Of a stretch of DNA of 64,000 nt, positions 25,601 through 37,100 are shown piece by piece (positions within the stretch are counted from its first letter, which is position 1; each line of letters starts with the position of its first letter). The DNA comes from Oxytricha trifallax (taxonomy: Eukaryota > Ciliophora > Spirotrichea > Sporadotrichida > Oxytrichidae): NCBI GenBank assembly GCA_000711775.1, contig ARYC01017104.1:48023-112022 (forward strand), in the 5' to 3' direction. The translations under genes were made by a program, and so were the position numbers. The notes under the pieces were generated by a model. It had not been told where the DNA came from, ran no database searches, and worked only from the letters and a program-made list of their open reading frames with translations.

Positions 25601-26840
25601 ATAACTATAAGGACTATAATTTGATATGAAAAAAGATCTATTCAAAAATCTTACTCCTGAGAAAAAAGCAAAATAAAGTCTTAAAAATAATCAAACCCAA
25701 ATAATTATTATTTTAGGAATGCATTTAATTTGGGAAATTAAATTATAATTATATAAATAGATGATCAAACTTGTGACAGTTAAATTTCTGAAATCTTGAA
25801 AAATATGGTTTTTGTTTGATGGAAAATTCATAATTAGCTGGATTTTACGATTGGCGGTGCCTCTTTATCACATTCCTGAAACTAGTTAACTTGATTTTAA
25901 TTTTAGATGATTTTTTTAGGTGATTTGTTTAGTTGATTTTAATACTCAAATTAAAGTTGAGTTATCTCGCTCTGGGAATGTGATAGAGGGATACTGCCAA
26001 TAGTAAAGTCCAGCCAATTTTGAATTCTCTATCGAACAAGTACCATATTGCCTAGGTTTGAAGGAAGTTAACTCCCACGAATTTAATTATTATTTATATA
26101 TTTACTAATTATTTTCCCAAATCAAATTATTACCACAATATTAAATATTTAGACGTACTTTAGTAGTATTTTTCTTAAAAATAGATATATAATATATTTT
26201 TATTATTTTAAAATAAAAAAATTACTATAACTTTTTGCCGTTTTGTTGCAATATAAAACATTAATTTTAGAAAAATCTTTGGTTTGAACGTACCTCCTGC
26301 TAAAAGAAGAGTTCTAAAAATGAATGCTTCGAAAATATTAATTAACTAATCAGTTAATTTTTTTAATAATAGTTTAAGTTTTTAATTTTTTGAAATAATT
26401 ATAGATAAAATGTAAAATAATTTAGAATTATTTATTTTTCTTGATTTTAAATGAAGAGTATTTCTTAATATATTTTCAATTTTAAAAATTTTTTCCATTT
26501 AGTTTATTTATTTCTTAATATTGCTTGTTGAAATAATAAATAATTTTGCTTGATTTTTACAAATTTACAAATTTACAAATCAGTTCAGAATATCATGAAT
26601 TTATCCAGAACTCGGTTTGATAAAAAATAAAATACTCAGAGATATTTTTAATTATAATTCTATAATCAAATATTTTTATTTAATAAAAAGTTTGATGAAT
26701 TAGAAATCAAAGATCATTTTTTAAATGCAGATGAAGACAAAGATTCATGCATGAATGAATTTAATTATGCACAAGTAAATTCCAAGGCATTTGACAGAGA
26801 CTCTATTTAATCTTTGGAAGATTAGTTTAATGGGAGATGA
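19645..26840 (+). CDS. Copy 3: family membrane protein, complete to its stop, heavily interrupted
   Basis: The first certain codons are M-Y-G-Q-P-F-Q-F-T-F-K-G-E-K at 19645; no in-frame upstream ATG was found, so the true start may be further 5'. Introns are at 19686-19719, 19852-19897, 19974-20975 (holding a TBE derivative) and 21135-21213. TM1 lies near 19765-19850. The Y-F-D-F exon is at 21587-21660 and Y-I-D-D-R-Y-Y-I-P at 21688-21806. The segment 21846-22089 carries D-L-L-S-D-M-G-G-I-Y-S-S-L-F and TM2. Tail blocks are 22601-22868, 24675-24956, 25310-25452, 25490-25705, 26275-26360 and 26690-26840. Stop TGA is 26838-26840. The C-terminus equals that of copy 0. Some joints (21390-21425, 22500-22600, 22869-24674) are not resolved to the base. 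No internal TGA was noted in the resolved blocks. Confidence 0.75.
20001..20968 (-). mobile_element. Non-autonomous TBE derivative in intron 3 of copy 3
   Basis: The ends are AAAAACCCCAAAACCCC and GGGGTTTTGGGGTTTTT, flanked by ATT at 19998-20000 and 20969-20971, an ANT target duplication. The terminal repeats resemble the intact TBE through TTTATAAGTGCTTT and TTGGGGTT. The interior on the minus strand keeps pieces of the transposase: the block near 20350-20400 matches the H-A-D-E-A-V-F-T-F-N-T region at 51264, and the block near 20190-20255 matches H-P-R-S-I-K-R-E-Q. The element is about 968 bp against 4117 bp, so it is a deletion derivative. Confidence 0.85.
21010..21049 (+). other. IES, 40 bp, pointer TAT
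   Basis: TAT occurs at 21007-21009 and 21047-21049. Removal gives A-F-G-A-Y-F-D-I-D-P-K-Y-G, aligning with copy 5, which is uninterrupted here. Confidence 0.75.
22090..22425 (+). other. IES, 336 bp, pointer TATTTA
   Basis: TATTTA occurs at 22084-22089 and 22420-22425. Removal gives G-L-F-S-E-N-L-F-Y-Y-Q-I-I-K-D, nearly identical to copy 5. Confidence 0.8.
23455..23949. mobile_element. MITE family B (G-run, AAGTTTCCTGC ends)
   Basis: The left end is a G-run followed by AGAAGTTTCCTGCAC, the motif doubled within 35 bp. The right end is GTGCAGGAATCTTCC and a C-run, also doubled upstream (GTGCAGGAAACTTCCC). AAATATT flanks both sides (23448-23454, 23950-23956), a 7-bp target duplication. It lies inside the long IES of copy 3. 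Confidence 0.75.
24090..24540. repeat. Palindromic MITE family A with outer TIRs
   Basis: The outer ends carry TAGAATACATTTGACATTTG and CAGATGTATTCCTA. The core from GTGGGAGTTAACTTCC to TAACTGCCAC is a palindrome. The whole segment is close to the exact reverse complement of 25706-26150. Confidence 0.8.
24790..24811 (+). other. IES, 22 bp, pointer ATATT
   Basis: ATATT occurs at 24785-24789 and 24807-24811. Removal gives N-N-R-N-I-Y-L-F-H-K-G-V-K-K-I-D. This is the same site as the 47-bp IES of copy 2. Confidence 0.75.
24957..25309. mobile_element. MITE family B inserted in an exon of copy 3
   Basis: AAAAATG occurs at 24950-24956 and 25303-25309. The element begins AGGGGGAAGTTTTCTGC and ends GTCAGGAAATTTCATCCCTACC. 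Removing it with one repeat restores G-F-Q-K-K-N-V-L-D-S-D-S-S, the same sequence as uninterrupted copy 5. Interior is AT-rich, without coding capacity. Confidence 0.85.
25453..25489 (+). other. IES, 37 bp, pointer TCAAT
   Basis: TCAAT occurs at 25448-25452 and 25485-25489. Removal gives E-Y-L-N-G-N-Q-K-F-K-P-V-D-E-R-L. Confidence 0.75.
25529..25556 (+). other. IES, 28 bp, pointer TTAGTA
   Basis: TTAGTA occurs at 25523-25528 and 25551-25556. This is the same codon and pointer as copy 0, where 645 bp are present. Confidence 0.85.
25706..26150. repeat. Palindromic MITE family A, inverse twin of 24090-24540
   Basis: It starts TTATTTTAGGAATGCATTT and ends CAAATCAAATTATTACCAC. Sequence and internal mismatches mirror the copy at 24090-24540, so the two are a recent duplicate pair in opposite orientation. 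It interrupts the tail of copy 3 after K-N-N-Q-T-Q. Confidence 0.8.
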
Positions 26841-27514
26841 TAAATTTTTCTTGCAATTCTAATATTAATGAAACATCTAAAACATGAATGTTCTTTAATA
26901 TAAATAATTTCATTTAATAAAATTAATCTCATAAGTTCAACTTTTAATGAATAATAGTCAATAATTGCAAAAATAAAGAAGGCTTTAATGTAATAATAAA
27001 TAAATTAAAATTATAATTTCTTTATATTAATATCATTTAGATTGATTCATCAAAATAACTTATTTCATCATCTTATTGAAGTTATCCAGCAAATTGATCA
27101 TCAAATTTTACAAATAAAAAGTTAACAATAAATGATAAAATTAAAATTTCGAAATTTTGAAATATTTACTTTTCTCTATTTTTAGATTTATTTCATTAAA
27201 GGATGCTAATTTGAGGACAAAAAAATATTTTACCATCATGTTTTATTCAATTTAAAATAGAAAATTTTTATTTTAAATTTTTTAATTTATTATATATATA
27301 TATATATATAGTTATATATATTATAAATATATATATATATATATTTAGATTCACCCTTATTACGATAAAGTTTTACTTCTAACTTTAAAAATATATTTAA
27401 TTTTAAAAAAATAGAGATTGAAATATTTTAAGTGACTATTTCCTTAATTAGTACTTTAATTATAATATTATTAATTAAAAATAATTTTATTATTGTAGTA
27501 TAGCTTTTAAATTT

Positions 27515-27800
27515 ATAAGAATAAATTAGTTTCAGTTTACTTTATCCAAATTTTGATTTCATGGTACTTGTTATATAAAAAATTCAAAATTAGTTGAACA
27601 TTTAAAATGACAGGATTTATTTGTAGCAGCAAGATAGATTGAAAAAGATTTTTGCATAAAATAAACTAAAAATAAACACCTAAAATTACAGAATAATTTA
27701 TCTTGCTGCTAATATGCGATATAAGAGTGCCTCCAATAATATAATCCCACTAATTTTAAATTCTCTTCGAACAAGCACCATTTTCTCTTGATTTACATAA
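27515..27800. repeat. Decayed MITE family A
   Basis: CAGTTTACTTTATCC, TGGTACTTGTTATATAAAAA and the mirrored CTTCGAACAAGCACCATTTT mark the two diverged arms. Confidence 0.55.
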
Positions 27801-27999
27801 AGAAAACTGTAAATAATTTTAACTAATTGTTTATTTACTTATAATTATTTCCTAAATTGATTAGATTATAAATTAAGATTTTATAATTTAAAATGGATAA
27901 TTAATAATTAAATTAAATATTTAAACTAAGTATAATGTAAATTTTGATTTAATAAAATGAATTTATAATTATTTATTACGAACAAAATTTGAAAATATT

Positions 28000-28739
28000 C
28001 CTTTTAATAATTTTCGAGAGGAAGATTAAGGGTTTATGGGGTTTTGATTACAAGAAACTTAAAGTTCAGTAAAGGTTTGATTGATTCACTGGATATATCT
28101 TCAATTTAAATCATCAACATAAACTTTTTATCACATGTAAACCTTAAGAACCTGTGATTTTACTCTTGATTTAATTAATAACCCCAATTATGAACGAATT
28201 CCTACCTATCCAACAACTTATAAACCTTTTTTTGGGTTTTTGTTGATAAACTGGCTCTAGCAGATATATTTTTTATTAAAATAAAAGTTAGGACATTCAA
28301 ATAAAAAATTTCAAACAAATTTCCTAAAACTTTATGGATAAGCAAAGCATTGATGATTTTTAAGAAAGCTTCTTCGCGTTTTCATCATAATTTAGCCAAG
28401 AAAGGAAACCTCAGATATGATGGAAACAATAAACAACATCATACAAAGATTAAATTTAGAGAGCAAAATGGCTTTAAGTTCATATTTGTGTAAACTATTA
28501 AAAAATAAGGAACATTTATTGATATTATTAAAAATATTTATATCATAAAAAATGCTTAATTTCAATTAAAACCCTACTTAATATTGATTATTGAATATTA
28601 TATCAATAAACTAATAATCATTAAATATTCATTAAATTCACTAAAAATCTGCGTTTTCTATACTAACCCCAATAAGACTCCAACTATACCCTACAAATCA
28701 AAGCACTCATAAACCTCTTTAAGGGGTTTTGGGGTTTTT
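28000..28739 (+). mobile_element. Decayed TBE right end with kinase remnant
   Basis: The clear right terminal repeat spans about 28655-28739, ending AAGGGGTTTTGGGGTTTTT and followed by ATT. It is colinear with the intact TBE right end (CCCTACAAATCAAAGCACTCATAAACCTC). Upstream, 28352-28440 reads L-R-K-L-L-R-V-F-I-I-I-Q-P-R-K, then S-D-M-M-E-T-I-N-N, similar to the kinase C-terminus P-R-Q-S-L-D-D-M-L-E. The segment shares its internal order with 12120-12840. Confidence 0.55.
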
Positions 28740-28810
28740 ATTCAAACAAACTAATAAATCAGTTTAAAACAGCAATAATAGTACAAGAACAATTTTTGAT
28801 TAAAATTATT

Positions 28811-29190
28811 TGGGAGGGAGTTTCCTGCCCCCATACATAGAAATATAATTTATATATATTAAATTTCGCAAATCACTATCATTAAATAAAATCTAATTTT
28901 TTAATTATCTAGCATCCTATAACATTTATATCTTGATAAAGATTTAAATTTTAATAAAAATCAGTTAATTTATTGATTGAAAACAAATAGTTTAACATTG
29001 TTTTTAATATATAATCAGTTCAACAATAAATATAACCTTGAAAATTATATTTATTATAAAAATTAATTTAATATATGATTATGGTAACTGGTATTGGGAT
29101 TAATATGTTTCTATTATATATTGCTAAATAATATAAAATTGAATGTTGAGTATAGGAAATTTCTGTGGGGGGGGAGCAGGAAACCCCCCA
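28811..29190. mobile_element. MITE family B
   Basis: The left end GGGAGGGAGTTTCCTGCCCCC is answered by GGGGAGCAGGAAACCCCCC at the right. Flanks AATTATT and AAATTAAT are similar but not identical, so the target repeat is uncertain. Confidence 0.65.
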
Positions 29191-29265
29191 AATTAATATT
29201 TTTTTATCTATTTATTATAAATAATAATTCTACCAAGCATATATTTATATTTTAAAATTAAATAT

Positions 29266-29412
29266 GGTGAATCTGTTATCAAAGAGGATTTCTTACACGA
29301 ACGTAACAATTAATATTAATTTATATATGAATTTGATTATGCATAAGAAAATTCAATAACAGTTGTTAGAGACTCTATACAATCCTTGGAGGATTAGTTT
29401 AATCTGAGATGA
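29266..29412 (+). pseudogene. Orphan C-terminal exon of the family
   Basis: An open stretch reads N-G-E-S-V-I-K-E-D-F-L, then Y-E-F-D-Y-A-Q-E-N-S, and ends S-L-E-D-Q-F-N-L-R with TGA 29410-29412. It matches the last exon of copies 0 and 3. No other part of a gene copy lies within 2 kb upstream except the end of copy 3. It is probably a duplicated MDS or the relic of a deleted copy. Confidence 0.7.
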
Positions 29413-31147
29413 TCAATTTTTTTGCAATTCTTTATTTATGAACATCAAACACATCAAAGTTCGTATAATCACATTCATCGATTTCATTCCCAATTTTATT
29501 ATTAAACCTTAATTTTTGAAATATTGAATCAGCAATTAAGATTATTTAATAATTTTAAGATTTAATTTGATTAAAAATGGGAAAAGCTTATAAAAATATT
29601 TAATTATACGATTATTTTTCTTATCTCATTTAAATATAAAGTATGTGCTATTTTGAACTTATTAAAAAAAGATTTTCATGAATAACATTTACATTTACTT
29701 ATTTGCATTTAAAATAAAACCAAAGTTAAACATATATGTTTTATATTTAAAAGTGTAATTTGATAAAAAAATGGTATTCGTAATTTAAATTAATGATAAA
29801 ATAAAGTAATATTTAAAGAGTTCTTATAAACAAAACACAAATTACTAGGTAAAATAATATAATTAAGATAAGAATTCATGAAATTTATACTATTACAAAC
29901 TATTAAACGTAGGTATGATTTAATTTATTTTAGAATTAATATTAATTGTTTTAGATTTTTTTAATATAATAAAATCACATTAAATGATCGTTTTATCCAT
30001 AAAAATTATTTAAATAATAAATGAATAAGGTTAAATTATTAAATTTCAAAAATAAATAAAAAACCTGATCATTAAAAATTAAGTTAAATATAAAATTAAT
30101 TTTATACACTTCTTTTATAATGAAGTAGAATATTTATTCTATTCACCATCATGAATTTTAACTTTAATTTTAAATATAAAAATTTAAGTAATAAATTAAC
30201 CATTTGAAATTATTTTTTATAATAAATCAATCACATATAGATAAGAAATATCCAGTTATAATATTTAAATTTATTCATAAAGAATTTATAAAAAATATAA
30301 AAAATTATAATACACAAATAATAATAAGATTAAATAGTATTAACTAAAATAAAAAACATGAATTTAATCAGTAAAATGCTACAATAAATATTAAGATCTT
30401 CCGACGAAGGGGGGGGGGAGAAAACTTCTGTGGAGGGAATCTTTTCCCCTTATTATTATTGTTGAAATTTTCTATATAAGTTTATAAATAGTATGGAGCA
30501 ATAGTTCTTAATATTCATCCAACTTTTACACTAACTAAATATATTATTTTTTTAGATGTAAAAATTTTATTTGATCTTCTTATGCTATATTTTGTTTGAT
30601 ATTCTTGTTCTTTTTTTTATTAAAATTGTTTGGTATATTTAATTGATATTCCTTAAATTTTTGAAATATCTTTCAAATATTATAAATCAACATTTGATGG
30701 ATGTCCCATAAAGATGTAAAATAATTGTGATAGACTTTATAATCATAAGATATAAATCTTTATTTTTTTATAAAAAAAGTTAAAGGCAAAGTAATGCAAG
30801 CTAGGAACATAAAATAAATAAATTAAGAAAATTATTAAATAAAACTGTTAAATCTATGTAATGAAGTTTAATACAAATTAGTTAGAATTAGCTAAGTTAC
30901 ACTTAAAACAATTGAGGGTTTTATATATCTATTAAAATTACCGAATTTGTATTAAAGATTATTAATTTAAATAATTACATAGTCACCCTCAATATTATTT
31001 TTAGATATTATTAAGATTTAAATAAATGAGTGCTAACAATTTAAACAACTCCAAACAATAGGAATCTGTTGTATAAGGTAGTTATATCTAAGGGTATAAT
31101 TATATAAATGTATAGGTTAATATCAAGTTCCAAAGTATAAAAAATTT
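29413..31147. other. AT-rich intergenic stretch
   Basis: No gene is seen. At 30404-30450 a G-run and AAAACTTCTGTGG with TCTTTTCCCC form a 45-bp minimal inverted version of the family B ends. Confidence 0.55.
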
Positions 31148-34100
31148 ATGAATAAATTTAAAGCAATCGATATGTATGGCTAACCATTTAGATTGACTTT
31201 CAAAGGACAAAAGTAAAAAAACTGCCATTTTCATTGACTATTATTAATTAAGATATACTTATTTCCTTTCAAGATATTTATAATCATTAATTCAGGACTT
31301 TCAAGACAAAAATTATTTTGTATATTAGATTATAATTAAATAGGGGCATTTGTGACAGCAATCATTCTAATGTCTGTAATAAGCTTCATAGCATATAAAC
31401 TAAATATTTTATTCGGTAACGATATTCAAAATTATTAGTAATTTTGCAAATAGGTTGAAGTGACAATAAAACTTCAAGATTCGTTATAAATGAAGCGTCG
31501 ATAGACAACCCAGAAATGATAGAAAGGGGGGGATGAAGTTTCCTGCCCCCAACATTAAATTTTATGTTTTTTGAAATAATTTTAATAGAAACAATAAATT
31601 TCAATTTCAATTACCATACTCATGTACTATACAACATTTATTATTATATAATTTTCAAGGTACATAATTATTCTTTATCAAATTATATATTATTAACAAG
31701 GCTAAAATAAGTGTTTTTTATTAATAATTAATGTAATTTTTATTAAATTTTAAATTCATTATCAAGGTAGAAATGATATTTGAAGCTAAATTTAAAATAA
31801 CTATATCATAATTGATGATAAAGATTCGGGGGGGGGGAAGTTTCCTGCCCCATACATAAAAATATGTAATTTTTATAATTTTCAAAGAATCTTTATCATC
31901 AATTGTGATGCAGTTTTTTAAAAATTTAGCTTCAAATATCATTTCTACCTTGATAATGAATTTAAAATTTAATGAAAATTACATTAATTATTAATAAAAA
32001 ATACTTATTTTAGCCTTGTTAATAATATATAATTTGATAAAGAATAATTATGTACCTTGAAAATTATATAATAATAAATGTTGTATAGTACATGAGTATG
32101 GTAATTGAAATTGAAATTTATTGTTTCTATTAAAATTATTTCAAAAAACATAAAATTTAATGTTGGGGGCAGGAATCTTCCCCACCAAAGATTCTTTGAA
32201 AATTATAAAAATTACATATTTTTATGTATGGGGCAGGAAACCTCCCCCCCCCGATTGAAATTAAGTAAGTTAAAATTAAAAATCTTATCACAATTTATTT
32301 TAGTAAACTTGGATTTGATATTGCTTTTGGAGGTTATGATTACATAGATCCAAGATACGGGTCTGTTTAAGTTAATAAAACTACAAAAGTTAGATAATAC
32401 AATGAGATCTCTGGATAGTTTGGTAATTTTTATGATTTATAATAACATTAATATTTAGATTAAGTTTTTACAGAGGAAGTGGTTGAAATCGTAAAGTGTG
32501 GATACTCAAATTTTAACTATCCTAGAAAAAATGAATCAGCTTATCAAGATGTCACAAATTTGTTGTGTATTAAAGATAAATCTTTCTTGCGGCTTGGAGG
32601 TGCTTGGACGACTAACAGATTAGAAGAACTTAATATTACAATTATTTTTTAAAAATATTTGCTTGCAGCCTTGTGAGAATACGACTATAGTTTAAATACT
32701 TATTTTAAAGAGTAGAATTTATGTTTATTTATTATACTTCAAAGAATTGTGCTTCACAAAAATAACAAGAACCATATATGTTATTTTTAAAGACGAATTC
32801 TTCAGAATGGTTTCAAAAATAAAAACTAATATTAATTTTTTGGTAGACTTCCAGTTGAGATTTGTAAATCAGTATTTCGATTTTGCAGATATGAACAACC
32901 CAGTAAAGAGCTTTATAGAAGACCGATACTTCCTTCCTCTCATCCTTGATCAGTAAAAAAGCTTAGTAATTTTCATTAAAAAAGCTTTTGCAAAACTTAA
33001 TGATAACTTCATTCCTTTTGTACCACAATATTTAGTTTGAATAATTTAAATATAAAATCCAAAATGGCATAAGAAAATTCCCTAAAATTTTACTTGAGTA
33101 ATTGGAACTCTAAATTCCAATATAATTTGAAGGTAATTTTTATTGAAAAAAATGCGAAATCATAAACTCTAAAATTCTCTTTAGTAGATCATGTCGAGTA
33201 GTATACCTCAAGATTGGACTATTATGGCAAATGCTATGCTAAATTTATTTTAAGAATGGATCTAGAGTCTGATCTTTACACGAGATAAGTTTACACAGTT
33301 GCAGATCTCCTCTCTGACTTAGGAGGCATATATAGTTCATTATTTGCACTTGGAGCAATTATAGTTTTAAAAGTTTTTTATTAATTCTAGTAGGGGTCTT
33401 AATTGAGAATCAGTTTTACTATAAATTAATTAAAGAAGTATATTAAGCAAGACCATCAAAAAAAGAAACAATTGCATAATACAATCTAGATTAAATTTCA
33501 AAAAATCAAATCAAATCAAGGAAAATACGAACAACGATAGCCCAAAAATTAAGAAATACATCACTTAAATCTGTTTTCGATAATAGATAGGGAGATAATG
33601 ATGAAAATTTATGTGAAAGCTTTAAATTTAATAAAAGTAACTAAAATAGTTTTAAATGAGGGGTATCTATAAATCCGAGTTAAAACGATTCACGTGATAT
33701 TACAAAAAGGACTTTTTTCCCTCAAAGATAGAATGAATAATTTATTAAATAAATAGATTTTCTATTATGAGACTATAGCAGATATCAGCCAAAACTAATC
33801 TGAATATAGGTTTATTGAACACCATACACAAATTTTAAGGGACAAGTAGTAAGATATAAAACAAAAAGATTAAAACTAAAAAGGTTAATTGCTTGATAAA
33901 CTATTCTCAGAAATTAATAATCGCATAAATTTTAAGTTAAGTTTCAGAGAAATACTCAAGACTTCATTTTCATGCATTCGCAAGAAAACCCTAGATGAAA
34001 AAAGACATGATGACTAATATCGAAAAATATTCTTATTTAAGAAAGGAGTCAAGAAAATTAACAATGAATTCGATGGTATAAGCTTGATAAAACTTATGAA

Positions 34101-37100
34101 ACAAATGAAACTTCTGACCTCTATTATTCTAAATCCAACTCAAAAGCTTCTATTAGGCTTTTCTTAGAAAAATTTGTTAGACTCTGAAAATAGCTAAAAT
34201 GAGTCAGAAGAAGATGATGTTAAAATAGTAAAGAGTCTCAGATCTTAAAATAACTTCATTAAGCTAATGGCTCTTTTTAAGGTTAAGAAAAACCTGTCAG
34301 AATATTTAAAAAAGGATACTATATTTTATTATTTGGAAAGTAAGCTTAAAACTACTGATGAAAGACTAATAAACGGTGTATTATATAAGTATAAGAACTA
34401 ACTGTAGCAATCAAAACACCAAAACCCCTTCATGAGTTTTTATGTGCTTTGATTGAAATAAAGAATGTTCAGGAATTAGGGTTTCTAAGGGTTATGAGGT
34501 ATCTTATTCATGCTGGTTTAAAGATTAAAAAAATAAATTTTGGGAGAACCTTTTTGCACGTCCTATATGCTTTTATTGTTAAATAAATGTAAGTTGGTAC
34601 TTTTATATAGTATTTTTAGTGTTATCTATTTTCTATAAACAATTTTAATGTTTTTCTACTTTTTTCATAAACAATCAATTTAATTAAACATTTTTGAGAA
34701 ACAAAATATTTTCATCCATTTAATATTTAGACATTTTAGCAAAAATATTTTTTTTTTAAAATAAAGTTTTAATAAGTATTAACTCTAATTATTTGCTTTA
34801 ATATATAGTAAAGAATATTGTTTAAAGGCTTATTACCAAACCTCTTACATAGTTTTATAGTATATATAAAAATTTTCAAAAATTGGAGAAATGAGAAACA
34901 TTTAAATGAATAATTTATCCATTTTACCCTTTACCTTAAAGTAAACTAGTAAAAATGTATGACAGCCTTACGATAATATATTTCCAAAATCTAAATAGTT
35001 AAAGTACCTTCTAAATATAGCTTTCTTATAGGATGTTAATTACAATTTCTATTTTGGAGAAAGATATTTAAGTTGTAAACAAGTACTAGAAACGGATTGA
35101 AATATTTTTTTGTAATCTCAATTTAAAATGCACCTAATTGATTAATAATATAATTAGAAGACCTCATAACAAAGTTAAACTATTTTTGGAAACAATAACT
35201 AAGTTCAAAACCGTATTAAATGCAAAATTAAAAAGATAAAGTTTAGATAAACTTGTTATAAAATTAAAACTTAATTTGAAGGATTTCTTATACAACAAAT
35301 CTATATTAGGAGTTTTTAAGTCATTAAATATAGAACTTCAATAATGGAATTTTAAATATTAAGATATAATTACACAAATCATACTAAAAATTGAGGATCA
35401 TATCAATTTTCATAAACAATAGTTGCTAACATCAATTTTTTAAACATATAGCAGAACAAATCTGAATCATATAAAAATAATATCACAAAAAATATGAATA
35501 CATTTTAAATTTAGAAACAGAATCCCAATTAACTCCATCATAACCCTAATCCTCAACATTACCTATATCAATCAAAACAATGATAAAACTCATGAAAAGG
35601 TTTTGGGGTTTTGAATATACACTTAAATCTCAAAGTTAATCAGACTTGCAATTGCGTGATGTCAGCATCTCCCCTAAAAATGACAATATTGAAAACTAAT
35701 TTAAGAGGCCTAATTATGGAGAATATAGATCTGATAATATATCATTATATAAGGATTAAAAATAAAAATAAATTCATAAAATAGGACATCAAGATTCTGA
35801 TAAGGTATTATTTTTTGAGTGTAAGTAAATTTTTAAATTAATCAACATTGATGATTTATTGAATATATAAAAAGTCTTAAAATACATAGTAATAAGGAAA
35901 TGTGTGATTTTTAAAGCAAATTGACGATCAAGTATCTCGAGGTGTATATTACAAAAAGTTGCAAGATATTCTGATTATCTGCACAGCTTGCGAACTTACG
36001 AATCCGCACAGCTGTGCGGAATATTGTCCAAATCTCATCCACTTCAGCCCAGATTAGTCTTAATTCACCCATTTGAGTGGGAAACCTCTCTGGGCTTTTA
36101 ATGCCCTATTTTTAATAATTTCTTAATTATATCTAATAAATATAGGAATTTAATTTTAACTTTTAATATAAAATTAAAAATATTAAACGATGTTTAATTT
36201 CTCTATAGAGAATTCTAATTACAGATAAACTATTAATTTAATTAGTTGCGTAAATTAATTTATTCCTATATTTATTATATATAATTAAGAAATTATTAAA
36301 AATAGGGCATTAAAAGCCCAGAGAGGTTTCCCACTCAAATGAGTGAATTAAGAATAATCTGGCTGAAGTGGATGAAATTTGGACAATATTCCGCACAGCT
36401 GTGCGGATTCGTAAGTCCGCACAGCTGTGCGGATACTCTTAATATCTTGCAACTTTCTATAATATACAGCTCGAGATACTTGATCGTCAATTTGCTTTAA
36501 AAATCACACATTTCCTTATTACTATGTATTTTAAGACTTTTTATATATTCAATAAATCATCAATGTTGATTAATTTAAAAATTTACTTACACTCAAAAAA
36601 TAATACCTTAACAGAAAAACTTTAAACTATCTTCAAACTTCAAATTTATTATAAGAAACAAATAATAATGGTGCTATCACGACATAAGATGATTTCACAA
36701 GATAAAATATTAATTCTAAAATTTTCTCAAAGAATACTGAAATAATTAATCAATATTATATCAAAAAGTCACAAAATATAGACAATTAAAAATATAATGA
36801 AAATGATAATAGTATCCCACTTTTTTTTAATAACCAAAATTTGATAAGTTATGATAATCGAAGAAGCAATTCAAAACTATTAGATAAATCTTCTTTCATT
36901 CCTAATCATAATAAAACAATATTTCCAGTTCAAATTTATAGATTTCTGACGAAGAGTTTAACGAATAAAAAATTCAAAGATAATTTGGATTCTTAGACTA
37001 AACAATTGAAATTTAACCTTAAATAGAGATTTAAAGTGCATTATTTAAGGATAGCTTGAAAAAAATAATGAAACAAAGAAGTAATTTTAATAATACGAAC

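Larger units (their letters stand above)
26841..29265. other. Intergenic, repeat-rich
   Basis: No gene is supported. The region contains an (AT)n palindrome near 27290-27345, a decayed family A MITE (27515-27800), a decayed TBE composite (28000-28739) and a family B MITE (28811-29190). Confidence 0.6.

Noticed and set aside
8638..32260. Repeated G-run/AAGTTTCCTGC motifs as a CRISPR or regulatory repeat array
   Set aside because: They occur as inverted pairs at element ends with target duplications, typical of MITEs.
31386..32347. Open frames with the same peptide (M-K-L-K-F-I-V-S-I-K) on both strands
   Set aside because: They are mirror images created by the arms of the 735-bp palindrome and contain no coding signal of their own.
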